Part shown: positions 1 through 3,511 of the stretch, one piece after another
Numbering within the stretch: the stretch's first letter is position 1
Layout: the number at the start of each line of letters is the position of its first letter
DNA from: WHSM01 sp050701635
GTDB taxonomy: Bacteria > Actinomycetota > Actinomycetes > Mycobacteriales > Micromonosporaceae
Assembly: GCA_050701635.1 (NCBI GenBank)
Contig: JBOGDF010000338.1
Coordinates: 1 to 5,821 of the forward strand
Reading direction: 5' to 3'
Length of the DNA stretch: 5,821 nucleotides
Translations under genes and position numbers: made by a program
Notes under the pieces: generated by a model
What the model saw: the letters and a program-made list of their open reading frames with translations, nothing else
Told to the model about the DNA's origin: nothing
Databases searched by the model: none

Positions 1-930
1 GCCTCGCTCGGTGCGCCCGGCATCCTGCTCACGCTCGCCGGCAACGGCTGGCTGCGCGGCGTACACGACGCCGCTCGGCCGCTGCGGTACGTGCTCGGCG
101 CCAACCTGCTCTCCGCCGTACTGTGCCCGGTGCTGGTGTACCCGGCGGGGCTCGGGCTGGTCGGCTCGGCGGTCGCCAACGTGGCGGCGCAGCTGGTCTC
201 GGCGGTGCTGTTCCTGCGGGCGTTGCACGCCGAGCGGGTGTCCTGGCGTCCGGATCCGCCGGTGCTGCGCGCTCAGCTGCGGGTCGGCGGTGACCTGGTG
301 CTGCGTACGGTGGCGTTCCAGGCGTGCTTCCTGTCCGCCGCGGCGGTGGCGGCCCGGTTCGGTTCGGCGCCGCTGGCGGCGCACCAGATCGCGCTGCAGC
401 TGTGGTTCTTCGTCTCGCTGCTGCTGGACTCGATCGCGATCGCCGCCCAGTCGCTGATCGGTGCGGAGCTGGGTGCCGGGCGGGTGGTCTCCGCGCGGCG
501 TACCGCCCGCCGGATCGTGCTCATCGGGGGCGGGCTGGGTGTCGGGTTCGCGGTGCTGGTGGGGAGCCTCGCCGGGCCGCTGCCGCGGGTGTTCACCACC
601 GACCACGCGGTGCTCGACCAGGTGGCGCTCACCTGGCCCTGGTTCGCCGGGATGATGCCGCTGGCCGGCGTGGTGTTCGCGCTGGACGGCGTACTGATGG
701 GCGCCGGCGACGTGCGGTATCTGCGCAATCTCACGCTGGTCGCCGCGCTGGGAGCGTTCCTGCCGGCGATCTGGACCGCGTACACCCTGGAGCTGGGTTT
801 GACCGGTGTCTGGGCCGGTCTCACGCTGTTCGTGGTGGTACGCCTTGCCGCCCTGCTCGGCCGGCAGCTTTCGGGTCGCTGGGCGGTCCCCGGCGCCGAC
901 GCCCGTGCCACCCTCCCAGCCGCGGTCTGA
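1..930 (+). CDS. MATE (DinF-like) efflux transporter, 5'-truncated
   Basis: This frame is open from the first base to TGA at 928-930, giving 309 residues; the start lies upstream. It is a polytopic membrane protein. Hydrophobic segments lie near window residues 30-50, 54-73, 100-120, 126-150, 172-195, 214-235, 244-263 and 266-290. Motifs seen are AGNGWLRG at residues 13-20 with a downstream RPL, AAHQIA at 126-131 followed by an AAQSLIGAELGAG-type loop, and LDGVLMGAGD at 228-237, a GAGD motif typical of the MATE C-terminal half. MATE proteins are usually about 440-460 residues, so roughly 130-150 are missing. Family members export cationic drugs or metabolites, driven by Na+ or H+; the substrate cannot be read from sequence. 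It ends 14 bases before truB and is probably cotranscribed with it. A DinF-type gene close to the rbfA/nrnA region is familiar in actinobacteria, but a DNA-damage role should not be assumed. Confidence 0.9.
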   Translation, partial: ASLGAPGILLTLAGNGWLRGVHDAARPLRYVLGANLLSAVLCPVLVYPAGLGLVGSAVANVAAQLVSAVLFLRALHAERVSWRPDPPVLRAQLRVGGDLVLRTVAFQACFLSAAAVAARFGSAPLAAHQIALQLWFFVSLLLDSIAIAAQSLIGAELGAGRVVSARRTARRIVLIGGGLGVGFAVLVGSLAGPLPRVFTTDHAVLDQVALTWPWFAGMMPLAGVVFALDGVLMGAGDVRYLRNLTLVAALGAFLPAIWTAYTLELGLTGVWAGLTLFVVVRLAALLGRQLSGRWAVPGADARATLPAAV

Positions 931-944
931 CAAGCTTGGCCACC

Positions 945-1859
945 GTGGGTACGAGCGGACTGACCGTCATCGACAAGCCGGCCGGGATCACCTCGCACGA
1001 TGTGGTCTCCCGGATGCGCCGGATCGCGAAGACCCGGCGGGTCGGCCACGGCGGCACCCTGGATCCGATGGCGACCGGCGTACTGGTGATCGCGATCGGG
1101 CCGGCGACCCGGCTGCTCACGTACGTCAGCGGCACCGACAAGGCGTACACCGCAACCGTCCGGCTGGGCCAGGCGACGGTGACCGACGACGCCGAGGGCG
1201 AGCTGCTGACCAGCGGCGACGCCTCCGCGGTCACCGAGCAGCAGGTACGCGACCGCCTCGCCCACCTCACCGGCGAGATCGCGCAGGTGCCGAGCGCGGT
1301 GAGCGCGATCAAGGTGGCCGGCAAGCGCTCGTACGCCCGGGTGCGCGCCGGGGAGCAGGTGGAGCTGCAGCCGCGGCAGGTCACGGTGAGCCGGCTGGAG
1401 CTGCGTCAGCTCACCAGGCCGGCGCCCGAGCTGCTGGACTGCGATATCGAGGTGGAGTGCTCGTCGGGCACCTACATCCGGGCGATTGCGCGGGATCTGG
1501 GCGCCGCGCTGGGGGTGGGCGGCCACCTCACCGCGCTGCGGCGTACCAGAGTCGGAAGGTTTTCGATCGAGGCGGCGACCACGCTGGACGCACTGGAAGC
1601 GGGCGGACCCGCGGTGACCATGCCGCTGCGCGAAGCGGCGGCGCTGCTCTTCCCGCGCCGCGACGCCACCCCCGAGGAGGCGGTACGCCTCTCCCACGGC
1701 AACCCGCTGGAGCCGGCCGGGATCGAGGGCCCGTACGCCGTTTTCGACCCCGGCGGACAGGTGCTGGCGGTGGTACGCGAACGCGACGGCAAGGCCCGCC
1801 CGGACGTCGTCCTCGGCCCGGCCGGCCAGCCGCACTCCGGCGCCGGCACCCGTGACTGA
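945..1859 (+). CDS. truB: tRNA pseudouridine(55) synthase TruB
   Basis: This cytoplasmic enzyme of 304 residues isomerises U55 in the T-psi-C loop of tRNAs and also acts as a tRNA-folding chaperone. From the GTG start, the IDKPAGITSHDVV motif is at about residues 9-21. The catalytic motif is GHGGTLDPMATG, with the nucleophilic aspartate at D40. Further family motifs are KAYTATVRLG (tyrosine Y68), QVPSAVSAIKVAGKRSYARVRAGE, and SSGTYIRAIARDLG starting at S173 (arginine R179), followed by LRRTRVGRF. The C-terminal part matches the smaller domain of actinobacterial TruB. Length is normal for the family (about 300). The start is not certain: GTG at 945 puts the conserved GLTVIDKP block at the usual distance, TTG at 936 would add three residues, and neither has a strong Shine-Dalgarno sequence. 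With a 14-base gap to the exporter stop, translation by reinitiation or coupling is likely. The frame stays open far upstream inside the exporter gene, but nothing there resembles TruB. Confidence 0.96.
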   Translation: MGTSGLTVIDKPAGITSHDVVSRMRRIAKTRRVGHGGTLDPMATGVLVIAIGPATRLLTYVSGTDKAYTATVRLGQATVTDDAEGELLTSGDASAVTEQQVRDRLAHLTGEIAQVPSAVSAIKVAGKRSYARVRAGEQVELQPRQVTVSRLELRQLTRPAPELLDCDIEVECSSGTYIRAIARDLGAALGVGGHLTALRRTRVGRFSIEAATTLDALEAGGPAVTMPLREAAALLFPRRDATPEEAVRLSHGNPLEPAGIEGPYAVFDPGGQVLAVVRERDGKARPDVVLGPAGQPHSGAGTRD

Positions 1860-1910
1860 AACCCAGGCACACTGGTTAGACATCTCGGACGGTCAATATC
1901 AACTCCCCTC

Positions 1911-1917
1911 GAGAAGG
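1911..1917 (+). promoter_or_regulatory. ribF ribosome-binding site
   Basis: GAGAAGG is followed by 8 bases and then GTG at 1926. This spacing decides the start: the upstream in-frame GTG at 1917 overlaps the ribosome-binding site itself, and the protein from 1926 begins MQRWRGLE, the usual N-terminus of actinobacterial RibF. Confidence 0.75.
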
Positions 1918-1925
1918 TGAACCAA

Positions 1926-2873
1926 GTGCAGCGGTGGCGCGGTCTGGAGAGCACTCCCAGCGGTTGGGGACGGTCGGTGGTGACCATCGGCGTCTTCGAC
2001 GGCGTACACCGGGGGCACCAGCAGATCATCGGACACGCGGTGAAGCGCGCCGCCGAACGCGGGCTGCGGTCGGTGGTGCTGACCTTCGACCCACACCCCT
2101 CCGAGGTGGTACGCCCGGGCAGCCACCCCGCCGTGCTGAGCGAGCCGGGGTGGCAGGCCGAGCTGATCGAGCGGCTCGGGGTCGACGTGCTGTGCGTCCT
2201 GCCGTTCACGCCGGAGTTCAGCCGCCTGTCGGCCGAGGAGTTCGTGCACGACGTGCTGGTGGAGCACCTGCACGCCGCGCTCGTGGTGGTGGGGGAGAAT
2301 TTCCGGTTCGGGCACAAGGCCGCCGGCGACGTGGCGATGCTGACCCGGCTCGGGCGCACCTTCGGGTTCGCGGTGGAGGGCGCGCCGTTGGTGAGTGACG
2401 CTGCCTCCGGCGGCGAGACAGTCTTCAGCTCCACGTACATCCGGGCCTGTGTCGCGGCGGGTGACGTGAGTGCCGCCGCCGCGGCGTTGGGGCGTCCCCA
2501 CCGCCTGGACGGCGTAGTGGTTCGCGGTGACCGCCGGGGCCGCCTGCTCGGCTACCCGACGGCGAATCTGCTGCCCCGGCCGCACGCTGCGATCCCCGCC
2601 GACGGGGTGTACGCCGCCTGGCTGGTGCGCGACAAGTCCGACGACCGGCTGCCGGCCGCCGTCAGCATCGGCACCAACCCGACGTTCGCCGGCCGGCAGC
2701 GCAGGGTCGAGGCGCACGTGATCGACTTCCACGAAGACCTGTACGGCGAGCAGGTCTCGCTGGACTTCATCGCCCGGTTGCGGGAGATGCGCACGTACGA
2801 CACCGTGGAGTTGCTGGTGGCGCAGATCGAGCGGGATATCACGCAGACCCGTCAGCTGCTCACCGACCGGTAG
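1926..2873 (+). CDS. ribF: Bifunctional riboflavin kinase / FMN adenylyltransferase (FAD synthetase)
   Basis: This 315-residue cytoplasmic enzyme phosphorylates riboflavin to FMN and then adenylylates FMN to FAD. The N-terminal adenylyltransferase domain (about 1-180) shows the nucleotidyltransferase motif GVFDGVHRGH (residues 22-31), LTFDPHP, GENFRFGHKAAGD, and the (F/I)SSTxIR motif as FSSTYIR (167-173). The C-terminal riboflavin kinase domain (about 185-310) shows VVRGDRRGRLLGYPTANL with the Mg/ATP-binding PTAN at 211-214, SIGTNPTF, and VEAHVIDF with the presumed catalytic base E262, then DLYG. All key residues are present and the length is typical. The start is GTG 1926, chosen on ribosome-binding-site spacing and the family N-terminus. 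It lies 66 bases after truB in an AT-richer gap with no convincing promoter, so cotranscription with truB is likely. Its 3' end probably overlaps the upstream part of the rpsO promoter. Confidence 0.97.
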   Translation: MQRWRGLESTPSGWGRSVVTIGVFDGVHRGHQQIIGHAVKRAAERGLRSVVLTFDPHPSEVVRPGSHPAVLSEPGWQAELIERLGVDVLCVLPFTPEFSRLSAEEFVHDVLVEHLHAALVVVGENFRFGHKAAGDVAMLTRLGRTFGFAVEGAPLVSDAASGGETVFSSTYIRACVAAGDVSAAAAALGRPHRLDGVVVRGDRRGRLLGYPTANLLPRPHAAIPADGVYAAWLVRDKSDDRLPAAVSIGTNPTFAGRQRRVEAHVIDFHEDLYGEQVSLDFIARLREMRTYDTVELLVAQIERDITQTRQLLTDR

Positions 2874-2874
2874 C

Positions 2875-2883
2875 TGGTAGCCT
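2875..2883 (+). promoter_or_regulatory. Predicted extended -10 promoter for rpsO
   Basis: The sequence TGGTAGCCT fits the extended -10 consensus TGnTAnnnT exactly and begins two bases after the ribF stop codon. The -10 hexamer TAGCCT is at 2878-2883, which predicts a transcription start near 2889-2891. No good -35 is visible about 17 bases upstream, where the sequence is the end of ribF (GCTGCT at 2855-2860); extended -10 promoters can tolerate this. A dedicated rpsO promoter is known in Streptomyces. The assignment here is by motif only. Confidence 0.45.
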
Positions 2884-2948
2884 TTGCGGTACGCCGATCA
2901 CTCGGCGTGATCCTCCATGCCTGCACGGCGCCGTGGGTGCGGGATCTC

Positions 2949-2967
2949 GCGTGGCCACCGGCTACGC
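2949..2967 (+). promoter_or_regulatory. Leader hairpin with G-U/G-C step resembling the S15 site
   Basis: GCGTGGCC (2949-2956) pairs with GGCTACGC (2960-2967) across an ACC loop. All eight pairs form, seven Watson-Crick plus one G-U: G2953 with U2963. The next pair inward is G2954-C2962. A G-U next to a G-C, written 5'-GG/5'-CU, is the same step found in helix 22 of 16S rRNA that S15 recognises. The pairing is seen directly; binding is inferred. Confidence 0.5.
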
Positions 2968-2976
2968 ACTCTGACA

Positions 2977-3017
2977 GGCGCTCGACGTAACGCAAAGGGA
3001 GACAATGGCGCTCGACG
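2977..3017 (+). repeat. 11-base direct repeat flanking the rpsO ribosome-binding site
   Basis: GGCGCTCGACG occurs at 2977-2987 and again, identically, at 3007-3017, where its first G is the last base of the rpsO start codon. Both copies are preceded by GACA, directly in the first and with an extra AT in the second, so the match extends to about 15 bases with a 2-base gap. The ribosome-binding site lies between the copies. Confidence 0.8.
2994..3001 (+). promoter_or_regulatory. rpsO ribosome-binding site
   Basis: AAAGGGAG ends 3 bases before the ATG at 3005; counting from the GGG core the spacing is 5 bases. It is the only purine-rich stretch near the start. Confidence 0.75.
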
Positions 3018-3274
3018 CAGCCAACAAGCAGAAGATCATCGCCGACAACGCCACCCTCGATGGCGACACCGGCTCTCCGGAGGTCCAGGTCGCACTGCTC
3101 ACGCAGCGGATCAAGGACCTGACCGAGCACCTCAAGCAGCACAAGCACGACCACCACAGTCGACGTGGTCTGCTGCTGCTGGTGGGCCGGCGGCGGCGGC
3201 TTCTGGGATACCTCTCCAAGAAGGACATCAACCGCTACCGGGCACTCATCGAGAAACTCGGTCTGCGGCGCTAA
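3005..3274 (+). CDS. rpsO: 30S ribosomal protein uS15
   Basis: This 89-residue protein has exactly the usual length for bacterial S15. It binds the 16S rRNA central domain (three-way junction of helices 20-22, and the helix 22 G-U/G-C step), nucleates platform assembly, and forms part of an intersubunit bridge. The protein shows TGSPEVQVALLTQRI (residues 22-36), then the RNA-binding loop around H42, D49 and S52 in the HKHDHHSRRGLL region, then VGRRRRLLGYL and a C-terminal RYRALIEKLGLRR. The three RNA-contact residues (H, D, S) known from S15 structures are all present. The start is ATG 3005, supported by the ribosome-binding site and by a family-typical N-terminus. The gene sits between ribF and pnp as in many bacteria and is probably expressed from its own promoter at 2875-2883, with possible readthrough from ribF. 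It may be repressed by its own product through the structured leader. Confidence 0.98.
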   Translation: MALDAANKQKIIADNATLDGDTGSPEVQVALLTQRIKDLTEHLKQHKHDHHSRRGLLLLVGRRRRLLGYLSKKDINRYRALIEKLGLRR

Positions 3275-3279
3275 GCCAC

Positions 3280-3319
3280 GAACCTCCTCCGGCGGCCTAG
3301 GGTCGGCCGGAGGAGGTTC
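3280..3319 (+). terminator. 14-bp hairpin after rpsO (attenuating terminator or RNase III site)
   Basis: GAACCTCCTCCGGC (3280-3293) and GCCGGAGGAGGTTC (3306-3319) are perfect reverse complements separated by a 12-base loop. It starts five bases after the rpsO stop codon. There is no U-run after it; the downstream sequence is ACCATTTACC, so efficient intrinsic termination is not assured. In E. coli and Streptomyces the rpsO-pnp spacer carries a hairpin that partly terminates or is cut by RNase III, and this is its likely counterpart. Its arms contain a perfect Shine-Dalgarno core (AGGAGG, 3311-3316) and its complement (CCTCCT, 3283-3288). Confidence 0.75.
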
Positions 3320-3384
3320 ACCATTTACCGGCCGGTACGGGCACGACCCGCAGGGGAGCCCGGCGCGCACCGGTCCTCGGTAGT

Positions 3385-3412
3385 GGTCCCCGGGCACGAA
3401 GGCCCGTGGACT
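3385..3412 (+). promoter_or_regulatory. First hairpin of the pnp leader
   Basis: GGTCCCCGGGC (3385-3395) pairs with GCCCGTGGACT (3402-3412) around an ACGAAG loop. Ten of eleven positions pair, one of them as G-U, with one C-U mismatch at 3390/3407. The loop and first stem base make GAAGG, a ribosome-binding-site core. It lies in the 237-base gap before pnp, where a processed or regulated leader is expected. Function is unknown. Confidence 0.45.
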
Positions 3413-3465
3413 TCGATCGAAGACCGGCGCGGAGCAGCTTCCCCGATCGTTCCCGGCGTGGCCGA

Positions 3466-3487
3466 CCAGGGTCCGAACGGACCCCGG
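3466..3487 (+). promoter_or_regulatory. Second hairpin, just upstream of the pnp ribosome-binding site
   Basis: GGGTCC (3469-3474) pairs with GGACCC (3479-3484) around GAAC. Beyond an A-C mismatch, CC at 3466-3467 can pair with GG at 3486-3487. The structure ends six bases before the pnp ribosome-binding site, so it could affect ribosome access or be a nuclease target. No experiment supports this here. Confidence 0.4.
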
Positions 3488-3493
3488 GGACAC

Positions 3494-3500
3494 GAAGGAG
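3494..3500 (+). promoter_or_regulatory. pnp ribosome-binding site
   Basis: GAAGGAG is followed by 11 bases and then the ATG at 3512. The spacing is slightly long, but this is a strong match and no better start follows. Confidence 0.75.
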
Positions 3501-3511
3501 CAATCCGTACC

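Larger units (their letters stand above)
2890..3004 (+). promoter_or_regulatory. Structured rpsO leader, candidate S15 autoregulatory element
   Basis: About 115 bases lie between the predicted transcription start and the rpsO ATG, long for a simple ribosomal-protein leader. In order it contains ACGCCGA/TCGGCGT (2891-2897 with 2902-2908), overlapped by the alternative GATCAC/GTGATC (2896-2901 with 2907-2912). Next is a stem pairing 2920-2926 with 2937-2943, whose loop starts GGCGCC. Then comes an 8-bp hairpin at 2949-2967 containing a G-U/G-C step, and last the ribosome-binding site AAAGGGAG. Ribosomal protein S15 is known to repress its own mRNA through leader structure in E. coli and other bacteria, and autogenous control has been reported in mycobacteria. 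That this leader binds S15 is inference. Confidence 0.5.
3385..3500 (+). repeat. Imperfect direct repeat in the pnp leader
   Basis: The segment at 3385-3402 and the segment at 3479-3498 share the pattern GG(T/A)CCCCGGG followed by CACGAAGG, with one substitution and a two-base insertion (GA) in the second copy. The copies start 94 bases apart. The second carries the pnp ribosome-binding site; the first has the same GAAGG inside a hairpin. Confidence 0.6.

Noticed and set aside
324..1859. Apparent 511-residue TruB with a long N-terminal extension
   Set aside because: The upstream part is an out-of-frame reading of the exporter gene, rich in Arg/Ala/Gly; recognisable TruB sequence begins only near 945.
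273..1883. A 536-codon minus-strand frame opposite the exporter and truB
   Set aside because: Same GC shadow effect; low-complexity translation, and it spans two real genes on the other strand.
1860..1925. Promoter between truB and ribF
   Set aside because: The gap is AT-richer (TTAGAC at 1876, CAATAT at 1894), but no -35/-10 pair with acceptable spacing and consensus could be assembled, and no hairpin is present.
2924..2935. CACGGCGCCGTG perfect palindrome as a separate operator
   Set aside because: It is GC-rich, lies inside the transcribed leader and is better explained as an alternative pairing of the second leader stem.
2917..3300. 127-codon + strand frame starting at ATG 2917 and covering rpsO
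   Set aside because: It overlaps the whole rpsO gene in another frame, has no ribosome-binding site and no protein-like composition.
3320..3505. Separate sigma-70-type promoter for pnp
   Set aside because: A pnp promoter in this spacer is known in Streptomyces, but candidates here (TAGTGG at 3381, TACGGG at 3336) lack the final T or a matching -35.
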